A stretch of DNA of 64,000 nucleotides from assembly GCF_015708155.1 (NCBI RefSeq), contig NZ_JADDYD010000001.1, forward strand, positions 246,001-310,000, read 5' to 3'. This DNA is from Mycoplasma sp. 'Moose RK'. Its GTDB lineage: Bacteria; Bacillota_I; Bacilli_A; Mycoplasmatales; Metamycoplasmataceae. A program made the position numbers and the translations under genes. Under the pieces are notes generated by a model. The model saw only the letters and a list, made by a program, of their open reading frames with translations, did no database searches and was not told the origin of the DNA. Below are positions 42,575 through 53,755 of this stretch, one piece after another; within the stretch, counting starts at the first letter, position 1; every line of letters starts with the position of its first letter.

Positions 42575-44248
42575 CTATTTTAGATAAAGTTTTTGAATTT
42601 TTTCCACCAAATTATATCTATCAGTTTTTAGGGCAAGACCTGATGTAAGGTGTGAAGTTAGACCATATTGGTCGTAAAAAAGCCTACTTACATCACCATT
42701 CACGGTCAGAATTGAACGGTTAATAAAAGCAAGTGATCCATCCGTATTGTAGATTCCGCTGCCTGAAGCTCCTGGACCATTTGTTGCAAAAAAATTAGCT
42801 GCAATCATCCGTGGATTCTCAATATCTTGTCGAAAATTTATTCCCTTAAAAATATTTTTAACATTAATATCATTTGGTCAAAAAAGTCCAATTTTCGTTG
42901 TAAAATCAAAATCACCATCACCTCAGGTTCGATCTGAAATTTTTAATGGTGGAAATTTGTGAATTTTTTCCCAATATTTTTTAAAATCAGCAAAGCTAGA
43001 AATAAAATTATCAAAACTACTTAGCAAATATTTTTCTGAAGATTGAGTAAAAAATGTTGTTTTGTTTTTTTGATAAAATTCAATTAGTGAATCTACATCT
43101 TTAATAAATTTTGCATAACTAAAATAAAAAACTGCAACATCAAGATTTTCATTGTCAAAATTGGCAAGTTCAAAATAATTTTTGTACAAATTTGTTGCAA
43201 ATGCATTTTCTGAAGCTGAATTTAAAAAATTTGCATTTAATTGGTTATTTTTTTTGCTTTTTTCAATTCTTTCCTTAATGAGTCAAGCCTGTAAAAGCGG
43301 GCGATTATCTAGTTCTTTAATTTTATAGTCATCATAGTAGCGGAGAAAATATCTCAAACTTGGGTAAAAATTTCCATTTGTTTTTTTATTCATCAATTCC
43401 CAAAATGGTAAATTACTTGATCGACCTGGAAAAATTACATGTCTGTTAGTTAAAAATGCTGCTTTTTGGCTGTTTGCATTCAAAAAAACCGCACTTCCTG
43501 ATGAAAACCTCATATTTCTTGTGTAAATTTCAAAAAATTTTTTATCCTCAATAGGCAAGGAATCATAACCGAACCAACGCAAATTATAGTATCTTGAAAG
43601 TGATTGTGGATTGAAATAACTAAAATAATTTGCTTTTGCTTGAATTGAGTCAACCAAATTAGGACGCATTTTATCAAGTAAATAGACTTTAAGTTTATTG
43701 TTTTCTTGCCCAAGAAACATTGAATCATTTTCTTTTTTTATCGCCTTTTGTGAGTTGTTTAGGAAAAATTGTTCAATGCCTTTTGAAAAAAATGGCTTTT
43801 TTATCACGGGTTTTTCAGCATCAGACAATAATTCTGGCTTGAAATTGAAAAGCGATCGATGATTTACTTTTACAAAATCAAACTCAGTTTTTGTTTCTGA
43901 AACTGAGTTTGATTTTGTATTATAATCTAAATTATTTTCTTCGCTTTGAGAATCCTTTTTTGAATCAGGCGCTTTTTCCTGATTTGGTTGTTTTATTTCT
44001 TTTTTATTTTCTTCGCTTTGAGAATCCTTTTTTGAATCAGGCGCTTTTTCCTGATTTGGTTTTATGATCGAAGATTCAGATTTTTCAGGTTTTGGTAAAT
44101 CAGCATTAGAATTTTCAACTTTTTTCTCTGTTTTTTTGTCTTTTTCAATAGTTGTTTTTGAATCTAAGTTGATTTTTGTTGTGCAACTAAGTGACAAAAA
44201 AGGGATGAGACCTATTAAAAAAAAGAATTTTTTTATTTTTTTTGTCAT
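42575..44248 (-). CDS. MIP-like (DUF31) serine protease lipoprotein
   Basis: I chose ATG 44248, preceded by GGATGGA. The 557-residue product has a lipobox (LSLSC, Cys 22) and a low-complexity Lys/Ser/Glu linker with a 24-residue tandem repeat. A trypsin-like domain follows, with His in FLTNRHVIF (270), Asp in NLDVAVFYF (370) and Ser in GASGSG (495). This is the layout of the DUF31/MIP family, mycoplasma proteases that cleave host immunoglobulin bound by a partner. No partner (MIB) gene is seen nearby. TGA Trp codons occur in the frame. Confidence 0.8.
43932..44061 (-). repeat. 72-nt tandem repeat in protease linker
   Basis: A 58-base unit (43932-43989) recurs without visible change at 44004-44061, period 72. 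It encodes two copies of PNQEKAPDSKKDSQSEEN in frame. Recent duplication in the linker suggests variable length. Confidence 0.85.
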
Positions 44249-44366
44249 TTTTCCATCCAAAAATTAATTATATAATTTTACCAAAATTACAATTAAATAT
44301 TTGAAATTTTATTTATTTATAATATAATTTAGTAAATTTATGTTTATTAGTATGAAAAGAGGTGTT

Positions 44367-45926
44367 ATGACAATTAAAAAATCCCGAAAATTAGGTTTTT
44401 TTGCTGCACTTTCAATGATGGTGGGCTCAGTTGTTGGCATTGGGATTTTCTTTAAAAATGCAACTGTTGGAAGTATCACTAACCATAATGGTTATGCTTG
44501 ACTTTTTGCTTGAGTTATTGGTGGTTTAATTTCACTTTTTGCAGCAATTAATTTTTCAGAAATTAGCTTTTTAAAACAAACAAGACTAAACGGATTGGCA
44601 AATTGAGCCTATCAAGTTGGAGGAAAAAAAGCCGGATATGCGACACTTTTCAATTATACTTTTTATTATCTCGGTCTTTTAAGCCTTATTTTATCGGTTT
44701 TTGTTTCTGAAATTATGATTTGGTTTATTGAAATTGCATCAGGAACAAAATTAAATTTGCCATTTTATGTACATTTAATAATCGGGCTTGTTTTTCTTGT
44801 TTTTTTTACTGGTTTGAATTTTTATTCAATAAAGGCATCAGGATATTTTGCTCTAATTTCAACAGTTTTAAAATTTATTCCTTTGGTTATTGCACTTTTT
44901 GCTGGGATTTTTTTTCCTAAAACTTTTAATGATAATGGAAGCAATGCTTTTATTACTATTTCAACTCCTGAAAAAAATAATGATTTTAGTTTTTCTGGCC
45001 TTATTTTAGCACTTCCTGCTGTGCTTTTTGCCTATGATTCTTTTCTTTCCGTTGGTTCTTTACACAACAAAGTTGATAAGGCAAAAAAAAGAGTTCCATT
45101 TATTATTACAGTTGGAATGATTTTAATTGCTATTGTTTACACATTGATTGGTTTGTCATCCATTCTACATAATAAGGGCACAATTTCTGATCTAATTAAA
45201 GATGTTTTTCCAAAAAAAGCTGCCGATTATGTTAATATTTTTGTCTCATTTTTCCTATTGATTTCTGCCTTTGGTGTATTAAATGCAATAAATGCTCAAT
45301 TCATTAACCAAATGAAAGATGTTATAAAATTTAACGCAATCTTTGGTTCATTTACATTAAAAAAGAAAATGTGTAAATTAAAAGTCACAATTATTTACAC
45401 TATTTTAACTTTTCTTTTCTGGGCGCTAATTGTTTTTATACCATCGCTTGCAGTACCTTTGCCCTTGAAAGACAATTCTGGATTCGGTTTTGGGTCAGAT
45501 GTAATTATAGATTCAATGTCAAATTTTCCTTCATTAATCTTTTTTGCTGTTTATATGATAATTATCATTGTATATTGTAAAAAAAGGAAAGAAATTTCCG
45601 ACCCTAACAAACAAATTAATAAGTATTTCTATTGAATTTCAACTATATTTTCAATAGCATTAATACTAATTGTGATTTGTGCATTTGTCTATTCAAATCT
45701 TGAGAGTGTAATAAATAAACCTTTTGAAAATTCAGAAGCAGGTGTTTTCGCAAGTCATTCATTAATTCTAACTAACATTGGTAGATTATTAATTTTCATT
45801 TTCCAAATTGCAGTCTTCTTTAGTTTTCCAATAATTAATCGCTTTTTGATAAAAAAAGTTGATAAAATTGAACTTTATGACAATTTTGAAAAATCCAAAA
45901 TTGAACAAGTTGAACAAACAAAATAA
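44367..45926 (+). CDS. APC-superfamily amino acid permease
   Basis: The 519-residue product begins at ATG 44367 behind GAGG. Helix 1 carries the APC signature region (MMVGSVVGIGIFFKN, about 17-31), and about twelve hydrophobic segments follow with the usual cytoplasmic loop. The substrate, an amino acid or polyamine, cannot be read. Two TGA Trp codons lie in helix 2 (YAWLFAWVIGG). It lies alone between divergent and convergent neighbours and ends in a strong terminator. Confidence 0.85.
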
Positions 45927-45952
45927 AAGAGTTTTTTTATTTTCAATTGTAA

Positions 45953-45984
45953 AAAAAACACCCTACAAAAGTAGGGTGTTTTTT
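45953..45984 (+). terminator. Terminator after the APC permease
   Basis: AAAAAACACCCTAC (45953-45966) pairs with 45971-45984 around an AAAA loop, with a T-run after it. It also suits pepA, which ends just beyond on the other strand. Confidence 0.85.
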
Positions 45985-46006
45985 TGCTTAAAAAATGGTT
46001 TTACAA

Positions 46007-47395
46007 TTATTCCTCAACACGAGCCTTGAGTAGTGCGTATTCAATCAAAGTTTTTACCATAACTCCGGTTGGCAGATTTTTTACAAGTGCTGTGGATGCA
46101 ATGTCAAGATGCAAAAAGGGTTTATTCTCAACAAATTCTGAAATAAACATTGCAGCTGATGATGAACCGGCCTTACCTGAAAAATCAGTATTTTTGAGAT
46201 CTGCAACACGTGAATCACGGATATTTTGTGCAAAATCAGGGTGAAGTGGTAAACGCCAAATTAATTCGCCAGTTTCTTTTGAAGCTTCATTGAAAATTTT
46301 TCAAATTTTTTCATCATTTGAAAAAGCGCCTGTAAAAGTGTCACCAAGAGCAACACGAATTGCTCCTGTGAGAGTAGCAACTGAAATTATTTCAGTTGCT
46401 TTTTCCTCACGGATTGCATAAGTTATTGCATCAGCAAGAATTAACCGGCCTTCAGCGTCAGTGTTATTGATTTCAACAGTTTTACCATTCATCGATTTCC
46501 AAATTGAATCAGGAGTGCTTGAATCACCATTTAAGCGATTGTCAGTTAATGGTAAAACTGCGACAACATTTGTGAGCGGATCAAACTTAGAAAGCGCATC
46601 AATTGCAGCTGCACAAATAATCGCACCGGACATATCATATTTCATGTCATTCATGTGCATCCCAGTTTTGATATTGTAACCACCGGAGTCGAAAGTGATT
46701 CCTTTTCCCACAAAAGCAGTTTTAAAATGGGAACCAGGTAAACCTTCATAAGAAATCACAACCAATTTTGGTTCATAAGTTGAACCTCGGTTGACTGAAA
46801 GCAATAAATTCATTCCTAGTTTACGAATTTCAGTTTCGCCCAAAACTTTTACAGTTAATTTTGGGTTATCAGCAATTTTTCTTTCAATTTCTTTTGCTAA
46901 AAACTCAGAATTTGCAATGTTTGGTGGCATATTTTGGTAAAAACGTGCGTAATTAACTGCATTATTAATAATTTGGTGCTTTTCAATCATAGGCTTAAGA
47001 TCATCTAAATAGTTAGAAACGACTAAAATATCACGAAATTTTGCTCTCTGTTTTACAACATCTGATTTTAAAGAAAAAATATCTGAACGTGCAAAAGCAA
47101 CCGCTTCAATCAAATAACGAAGAAAGTTTTTAGGAAACTTATCCAAATCAATTTGAATGTCACGCGGATACATAGTTAATTTGGAAGCAATTTTGCGATA
47201 TCGGTCGCGAGAAATTTCCTTATTACTCGATCCCAAATTAATGTAAGCCTTTTGCTGTTCTAAATATTCAGTAATCGCTAAATCAGTTTCGATTAACATT
47301 GGAATTTGGGAATCGGAAAAAACAGGTGAAATCGTGATTTTATTAGATTCAAACTTGTTAGAGTACTTGATGAAAATTTCGGAAAAATTTTTCAT
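46007..47395 (-). CDS. pepA: Leucyl aminopeptidase (M17)
   Basis: ATG 47395 lies behind GAGGA; the longer TTG start has no better support. The 462-residue protein shows the two metal-binding blocks of M17 peptidases: FVGKGITFDSGGYNIK near 235-250 with KYDMSGAI shortly after, and NNTDAEGRLILADA near 320. M17 enzymes release N-terminal residues from peptides, fitting a cell that imports peptides by Opp. A TGA Trp follows the NDEKI stretch. Confidence 0.93.
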
Positions 47396-47502
47396 ATTTA
47401 GATGTTCCTCACTTTGAACCAAAGATAATTTGTATATGAATTATTGTAACATATTTTTTTCAAAAAAAATAGTTTTTTTTAATAACAAAAAATCTAGAAG
47501 TT

Positions 47503-48111
47503 CTATTTAATATAAGTTGCCTCAAGATAATTAATTTTAAAGCCTTTTTGAGTTCATTTTATTTCATATCCAGTTTGCACATTCGAATTTGCTAAATGTG
47601 ACTTGGCTAGATTATCAGTTTTGTAAATAATTTTTCAACCGTTTTCGATTAATGATTCCTCAGAAAAAGCAAAAAATTTATTATTATCAGTTTTTAATTT
47701 CAAAATTCCATTTTTTGACAGTAATTTTGAATAGATATCAAGGAAAAATTTGTATGTCAATCGGCGTTTAAAATGACGATTTTTTGGCCATGGATCTGGA
47801 AAAGTTAACCAAATTTCATCAGTTTTTCCATTAACTACAGTTGGCAAGATCTTTGCATCTGCAATCAAGATAAAAAAATTTTTTAAATCGTTTTGCTGCG
47901 CAAATTTTAATGATTTCACAGCAGCAGAAGAAAATTTTTCAATTCCCAAAAAGATTTTATTAGGATTCTGCAAAGCTAATTTTGTTAACATCTCACCTTT
48001 TCCCATGCCAATTTCAATAACTCAGGATTTGTTTATCAAAATTGGTGTATTTGCAAGAAAATTTGATGCCTGAATTTTTTCAAGGGAATTAGGAATATTT
48101 CTTAGGCGCAT
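47503..48111 (-). CDS. trmB: tRNA (guanine-N7-)-methyltransferase
   Basis: The 202-residue product starts at ATG 48111 (MRLRNIPNSLEK) and shows the SAM-binding loop EIGMGKGEML and the family motif LTFPDPWPKNRHFKRRL. TrmB forms m7G46 in tRNA variable loops. Neighbouring genes are on the same strand. Confidence 0.94.
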
Positions 48112-48132
48112 TTTGCAATAATTTAGAAAAAA

Positions 48133-49140
48133 TTAACTGTGCAAACCAAAATTATGTTGACCACGAATTTCGATGTGCTCATCTACAATTCCACTTTCAA
48201 TTTCTTCGAGAGTAAAGGTGGTGTGGTGAATATGTTGTAATTTTTCAAACGGAATTTCTACTTGTTGAGCAATATGTAATTGACTAGTTTGTACTTGTTG
48301 AGCGTTAATCATTTCAATTTGACGAGCAATCTCAACATTCTCTTCAATATTAACAATTGGTGAATTTGAAGAGAAATCTTCCGAAGACATTTTGTCAAAT
48401 TCTTCAATTGATTGCTCAACAGCCGGAACAACTGAACTAATTGTTTCAGAGAAATAAAGCGGATTTTCAACTAATTCTTCCTCATTAAGGTCAGAAGTGT
48501 AAATTGATTCTTGATAAATTGATGCATGTGATGCTTGTTGGGTAGCTTGCCCGTGAACATCTTCAGTAACAACAGCTTCAGGCGGTGAATAAATATTAAC
48601 AGCTTCAGGTTCATTTAGATCAGAAGTTTCGATTACTGAAGTTTCGAAAACATTACTGCTAACATCAGTAGTTTCTGTGTTTTGGTCAATTAAAACAATT
48701 CCTTCAGATTGATCAGGTTGGTTTTTGAGTAGAATTTCTGCTTGGCGATACTCAAATTCTTCCTCTAAACTAGGGTTTGCTTCAACATCAGTCCCTCAAT
48801 GCTGAATTTTAACACCGTTACCATCACGAATGTCAGCTGTGAAAACCATTACTAAAGTAACAATATTTCAAATTAATGACAAACTAAGGATTACACCTCC
48901 CGCAATTGTCAAAATTGTCATGTTATTGAAAATTTTGTCTTGAATTGGTGAATTCACTAACATTAGTTGTGAGATCATAATAAAGAGAATTCCAGTTATT
49001 GTGAAGGTAAATCTAACCACTGCGAGACCAAAACGGCCTAAGCACCAAAATCCATATCCGAACAAACCAAAAAACAGCTCGTTAAAAAAAACGTCGCTTT
49101 GAAGTAAACTATCTGACCTTTTCTTATTTAAATTTGCCAT
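48133..49140 (-). CDS. Membrane protein with long acidic tail
   Basis: ATG 49140 follows AAAGGAAAA. The 335-residue protein has a short basic start (MANLNKKRSDS), two or three hydrophobic segments (residues about 20-95), and then about 220 residues that are strongly acidic and rich in Glu, Gln, Ser and Val, likely disordered. Within the tail SDLNEPEAV and SDLNEEELV are imperfect repeats. I do not recognise a named domain; it may belong to the MSC_0882-type membrane proteins of mycoplasmas. The side of the membrane that holds the tail is not clear. Confidence 0.55.
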
Positions 49141-49510
49141 GATTTTTCCTTTCCATATGTAAACAAGCATGCAGTTTTCCTAAATTTTTCAAATCTTGCA
49201 AGAAATTACAAAACTAATTTACGCATATAGATTAGAATTATACAATAAAACAAAAAAATTCAACAAATAAAAAAGTATTTTTTATTAGAAAGGGAAATCC
49301 TGAATTTACACTTGCCTTAGTGAGGGTTTTTTAGGCAAAAACTGCGCTTGAAAGTAGATTTTATGCAAAAATTATGGAAAAAGATTTTTTGAATTCCACT
49401 TGAAACAAAAGTTGCCTTATAATATAAAAAAGAGAATCTTTATAATTTTAATCAGAAATGCAAACTTTTTAGCCAGAAATAGCAAAAGTTACTGAATTTT
49501 AAGGAAAATT
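49141..49510. other. Divergent intergenic region
   Basis: No gene is seen in these 370 bases. It holds minus-strand TATAAT (49237-49242) for the membrane protein gene and plus-strand TATAAT (49418-49423) for the lactate-dehydrogenase-like gene. A copy of the TTTTCCTAAATTTTTC motif lies near 49175. Confidence 0.5.
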
Positions 49511-50419
49511 ATGCTAATTGGATTTATCGGTATCACTGAAACAACAACAAATTTAATTTACATGTTAATTCAAAACAAGGTCAACGCTGATTTTTTAATC
49601 ATCGACCACAATTTTGCAAAAGCAAAAACAATAATTGACGAGTTCAATTTACTAATTAATCACAAAAAGTGCCAAAATAAAATTAAATTTGCTGATTTTT
49701 CTTCACTAAAGATGGCCAATATTTTAATAATTGAATCTGACCAAAATTTAGTTCCAGGAATGAGTCTCAATGATCTAGCGTTGGAGACCGCGGAGTGAAT
49801 TTACAAAATTAGTTACCAGGTTCTTCATGCAAGTTTTAATGGAATCACTTTCATTTTAGGACATAATAGCGGTATTTTGTGCAAAATTTTCAGCGCCGCA
49901 ACTGGTCTTATCGGCAAAAAAGTCTTTGGAATTGGTTCTAATTTGGAAAATATTGAGCTGAATTTAGCTCTTGAAAAGGTCGAACAAGCCACAAAAGGTC
50001 AAGTTTTTGCCCTCGGCGACTATTCTCAAGCTTTTTTTGTCGGCAAAAATCTGCGAAAAAATGGTTTTTCTGATTCTAAAATTGATAAATTTGAGGCAAT
50101 TTTGGAAAAAATTAATAGCGAGAATTTGCAAAATTTTCTTCACAAAAGCAGAAAAAATTTGTTTTCAGCATTAATTATTGCCGAAATTTTAATAGCAATA
50201 ATTACCGAAGATGAAAAATTTTTTCTTCTTAATTGCTGAGTTGAATCCTTTTATAGTATCAAAAATGATTTTTTCTCGCTGCCAGTTAAAATTGACAAAA
50301 CTGGGCAGGTTGAGCTTAAAAATCTTGAACTTGACCAAATTGATGAGCAAAAATTGAATAGATTTGTTTGGCAAAAAAATGATTTGCTTGATTTAATTAG
50401 TAAATATCTAAGAAAATAA
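49511..50419 (+). CDS. Lactate-dehydrogenase-like protein, degenerate active site
   Basis: The 302-residue length and order of elements resemble L-lactate/malate dehydrogenases: an N-terminal beta-strand with GFIGITETTTNLIYMLI where the NAD-binding GxGxxG should be, and FGIGSNLENIELNLAL where these enzymes carry GxGTxLDxxR. The GxGxxG glycines, the substrate Arg, and the Asp-His pair cannot be found. The TGA Trp codons are at 49796 and 50237. It could be a regulatory or structural relative that no longer reduces pyruvate. It precedes ptsI by 79 bases. Confidence 0.5.
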
Positions 50420-50498
50420 TCAATTTTTTCTTTTTTCGCAGTAAAATAAATTATAATTTAATGGAAAAGCCAAAAATTGAAAAAGGAAGGGGGCAAAA

Positions 50499-52235
50499 AT
50501 GCCAAAATTAGTTTCTCACAAATTTAAGGGAATTGGCGCTTCAAGTGGTATTGCTATTGCTAAAGTTTTCAAGTTAGTTGAGCAAAAAATTGAAATTAGT
50601 GATACAAAAATTAGTAACATTGACGCTGAAATTGCAATTCTTCGCAACGGAATTGCCAAATCAGTTACCCAAATCGAGAAAATCAAAAAGTTAGCAACAA
50701 AATTATCAAGTGATGAATTAGAAATTCTTGATGCACATATTTCAATTGCAACTGACCCTGTTTTGGAGGAGGATGCAATTGAATTAATAAAACAAGGTTT
50801 CAGCGCTGCTTATTCTTTAAAAGAAACTGCTAAAAATCACAGTAATGTTTTGCTTGAAACAGGTGATGAATATTTAATGGCAAGATGCGCTGATATTAAA
50901 GATGCATCCCAAAGAATTATTAAAAACATTTTGAATCTCAATATTGTTGATCTTACAACAATTGATTCAGATGTGATAATTGTTGCTGATGATTTAAAAC
51001 CCTCTGATACTGCGCAGTTAAACCATTTTGTTAAGGGTTTTGCTACCAATATTGGTTCAAAAACTTCTCATTCAGCAATTATGGCTCGCAGCCTAGAAAT
51101 TCCAGCAGTTTTAGGAATTGGTGATATTCTTGAAAAAGTAGAAACAGGTGATATTTTGGCGATCAATGGTGACTCTGGCGAGGGGATTATCAATCCAAGC
51201 CAAGTAGAAATTGCTGATTTTCAAAGTCAAAAGGAAAAATTTGTCCTTGAACAACAAAAATTACAAGCTTTTTTAACCAAAGAGTCAATCACAGCTGATA
51301 ACAAAAAAGTCGTAATTGCTGCCAATATTGGTTCAGTCGATGATTCTCATGCTGCTAAAAAAGTAAATGCTGATGAAATCGGTCTTTTTCGCAGTGAATT
51401 TTTGTACATGGACAACCAAAACTGGCCAAGTGAAGAAGAGCAATTTCAGAGTTACAAGGCAGTTCTTGAGAATCAAAAACCCAAAAAAGTAGTTGTGCGT
51501 ACTTTGGATATCGGCGGCGATAAAACATTAAGCTATTATAATTTCGCAAAGGAAATGAACCCCTTTTTGGGTTATCGCGCAATTAGACTTTCACTTGATA
51601 AAGTGGAAATTTTTAAAACCCAACTAAGAGCGCTTGTACGCGCTTCTGAGTTCGGGAATTTAGCAATTATGTTTCCTATGGTAGCAACTTTAGATGAATT
51701 TTTTGCTGCAAAGAAAATTTTTGAAGAAGTTTATCAAGAAATCGCAGCAAAAAATACAAAAATTGCAAAGCGGAATGAAATTAAGATTGGTATAATGATC
51801 GAAATTCCAGTTGCAGCTGTTATGTCTGAACAATTTGCAAGACATGTTGACTTTTTTTCAATTGGCACTAATGATTTAATTCAGTATTCATTTGCTGCTG
51901 ACAGAATGAACGAAAGAGTTTCCTATCTTTACCAAACACTCAATCCTGGTTTGTTAAAATTGATTAAAATGACAATTGATTCAGCCCACAAACACAAAAA
52001 ATGAGTAGGAATGTGTGGTGAAATGGCTGGTGACGTGAACGCAATTCCGTTGTTACTTGGACTTGGTTTAGATGAATTTTCTGTTTCTGCTAGCAGTATT
52101 TTGAAGGTAAAGAAGATGATTTCTGAACTTGAATTCAATAAAATGGAAAAAATTGCTAACAAAGTGCTTGAATTTGAAAGTGAAGACGAGGTTGTCAAAT
52201 ACCTCGAATCACTAGATTTAATTAGACATAATTAA
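50499..52235 (+). CDS. ptsI: Phosphoenolpyruvate-protein phosphotransferase (EI)
   Basis: The 578-residue product is full length. The phospho-His loop SKTSHSAIMARSLEIPA is near residue 187, and the FRSEFLYM, NPFLGYRAIRLSLD and FSIGTNDLIQYSFAADR blocks follow. GMCGEMAGD (Cys 506) completes the catalytic barrel. TGA codes Trp just before GMCGEM. Enzyme I passes phosphate from PEP to HPr and so to sugar importers. AAGGAAGGGGG upstream is a strong ribosome binding site. A T16 run follows the stop. Confidence 0.96.
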
Positions 52236-52251
52236 TTTTTTTTTTTTTTTT
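52236..52251. repeat. T16 homopolymer after ptsI
   Basis: Sixteen T residues begin at the last base of the ptsI stop region. They match in length the A16 runs at 1632, 23302 and 35008. Confidence 0.55.
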
Positions 52252-52384
52252 GAAAAATGTTATAACTTGTATTGCATAATTAATTATATTTTACTCTAAT
52301 AAGAAATTGTTGCACAAAAATAAGGCCGTGTTATTTGTTTTTTTATGATATGTGCCGAATTTCCCGCCTTTGGCGGGTTTTTTA
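52252..52384 (+). ncRNA. Candidate small RNA ending in a strong terminator
   Basis: No reading frame of note lies here, yet the stretch ends in CCCGCC-TTT-GGCGGG plus a T-run (52363-52384), the best plus-strand terminator in the window. Short complementary pieces (GCAC near 52314, GTGC near 52352) could pair. It could equally be the ptsI 3' end. Confidence 0.28.
52363..52384 (+). terminator. GC-rich terminator hairpin
   Basis: CCCGCC (52363-52368) pairs with GGCGGG (52372-52377), followed by TTTTTTAT. Confidence 0.85.
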
Positions 52385-52596
52385 TTTTTTTAAAATTCTT
52401 TTTTTAAATTTTAAAAAAATAAAAAATAATTACTAAATCAGCTGCTAAAATCAAAATGGTAAACTTTGAGTTTGAACCAAAATCACCAAAACTTTTATAA
52501 ATCAATATTTTGAATTAAAAAATAGTTAAAAATCTAATAAAATTAAAACAAACCAATTTGCTTTTTAATAGCTTAATTTTAAATTCATCAAGTAAG
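52385..52596. other. AT-rich gap
   Basis: Nothing recognisable is seen between the terminator and the tRNA-Gln terminator. Confidence 0.5.
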
Positions 52597-52636
52597 AAAA
52601 TTAGCCTTGATTTTAATTAAAATCAAGGCTAATTTT
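52597..52636 (-). terminator. Terminator after tRNA-Gln
   Basis: AAAATTAGCCTTGATTTT (52597-52614) pairs perfectly with 52619-52636, with an AATT loop. A near copy occurs at 29196-29237. Confidence 0.7.
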
Positions 52637-52655
52637 ACAAATGGTGATAAACATA

Positions 52656-52730
52656 TGGCTGCCCCAGTTAGATTCGAACTAACGCATGACGGTACCAAAA
52701 ACCGTTGCCTTACCGCTTGGCTATGGGGCA
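52656..52730 (-). tRNA. tRNA-Gln (UUG)
   Basis: Acceptor TGCCCCA pairs with TGGGGCA. D-arm GCCAAGCGGTAAGGC, anticodon arm ACGGT-TTTTGGT-ACCGT with anticodon TTG, T-arm with AGTTCGAATCT, discriminator G and encoded CCA are all present. Confidence 0.93.
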
Positions 52731-52734
52731 AAAA

Positions 52735-52818
52735 TGGTGGGGGGTGAGGGATTCGAACCCCCGAATCCGAAGAAAGTGGGTTACAGCCACCCGCATTTGG
52801 CCGCTCTGCAAACCCCCC
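52735..52818 (-). tRNA. tRNA-Tyr (GUA)
   Basis: A class II tRNA: acceptor GGGGGGT/ACCCCCC, D-arm with GCAGAGCGGCCAAATGC, anticodon loop CTGTAAC with GTA, a long variable arm (TTTCTTCGGATTC), T-arm with GGTTCGAATCC and encoded CCA. It is cotranscribed with tRNA-Gln 4 bases away. Confidence 0.93.
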
Positions 52819-52984
52819 ATGAAACCAAATATATTTTACCATAATTTTTCAAAAAAAGTAAGATTTTTTTTTTTTTTGCTTCAAAGAGATGGCTTGTAAA
52901 ATTTACTAATTGTTTTTTATTTAATTTAGAATTTTTAAACTGTGATTTCAAGGATAAATAATCAATCTTTACAATAATAAAAAC

Positions 52985-53016
52985 GCACAAATCATTTATA
53001 AATAAGTGATTTGTGC
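52985..53016. terminator. Stem-loop, possible terminator
   Basis: GCACAAATCA (52985-52994) pairs with TGATTTGTGC (53007-53016). No active gene clearly ends here. Confidence 0.35.
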
Positions 53017-53114
53017 TTTAATAGTTACTAAAACAATAATCATATGTGCAGAATTAAAATAAATTCCTAACAAAATAATTGATAAATTAGTTAAAATCAA
53101 AGACTACTATGAAT

Positions 53115-53260
53115 TGATACTAATTTAGTATCATTTTCAGATACATTAAGACATGTTTGTTAAAATGATATAATGCATTAAAGGTTTTAAAAAACACAAA
53201 ATCATAAAAAAAACAGAGTTGCAGAAAATGATAATAAGTAAAAATAAGTGCAAGTCTTTT
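53115..53260 (+). pseudogene. Second decayed copy of the IS3-like element
   Basis: TTTCAGATACATTAAGACATG near 53137 matches TTTCAGACACATTAAGAAAG near 18591. Downstream ACAGAGTTGCAGAAAAT near 53212 matches ACAGTTGAACAGAAAAT near 18641. No open frame remains. Confidence 0.4.
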
Positions 53261-53416
53261 GAAATTCAAGATTTGCTATTCTCCCGCCAGTAAAATGATC
53301 GACACCTAATCAAATTAAAAATAAAATATATAAAATGAATAAAAAGCAAAATTTTCCAATGTTTTTGATTAATTTTTAATGTATGATATTCGCTATTAAA
53401 TAAAAAATTTGCAAAA

Positions 53417-53755
53417 CTATTTGTGCATAATATTTAAAAAAATTCTACCAACAAAGATTAAAGCAACTTTACTATCAAATATTGTGAGAATATTGGTTAC
53501 TATTTTATTAGGGTCATTTCGATCATTTTTAGTTACGCCAGTCCTAGAATAAGTTTTTTCTGTTAAAATAAACCTATAATACTTATCGTAATCGAAGTGA
53601 GTTAGGAAATCAAATTTATTTTCAATATTTAGCTGACCGAGATTTTGCTTAACTTTTTTTGTTAAATAAAGTTGAAAAATTTTCTGTAAAAATGTACAAA
53701 AATACGAATAAGAAAAATAAAAAATTAAATAAGTAGATATTTCAAAAGGAAGCAT
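53417..53755 (-). CDS. Hypothetical membrane protein, probably a fragment
   Basis: The ATG at 53755 gives 112 residues with one strong hydrophobic segment (TYLIFYFSYSYFCTFL). A hydrophobic frame continues upstream for about 45 codons without a start codon, so the gene may have lost its 5' end. The rest is basic and ends LIFVGRIFLNIMHK. No ribosome binding site or family is recognised. It lies in a decayed region, so it may be a remnant. Confidence 0.3.
   Translation of the reverse strand: MLPFEISTYLIFYFSYSYFCTFLQKIFQLYLTKKVKQNLGQLNIENKFDFLTHFDYDKYYRFILTEKTYSRTGVTKNDRNDPNKIVTNILTIFDSKVALIFVGRIFLNIMHK

Larger units (their letters stand above)
52819..53416. other. Decayed intergenic region with T14 and IS remnant
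   Basis: A T14 run lies at 52864-52877, an inverted repeat at 52985-53016, and a degraded copy of the insertion sequence of 18.6 kb near 53115-53260. No gene with a credible start is seen. Confidence 0.5.

Noticed and set aside
43932-44061. CRISPR-like direct repeat
   Set aside because: Only two units, in frame within a lipoprotein linker; no cas genes are seen in the window.
47395-47422. Longer TTG start for pepA
   Set aside because: The ATG at 47395 has GAGGA in place; the TTG has no ribosome binding site and adds nine residues of no known use.
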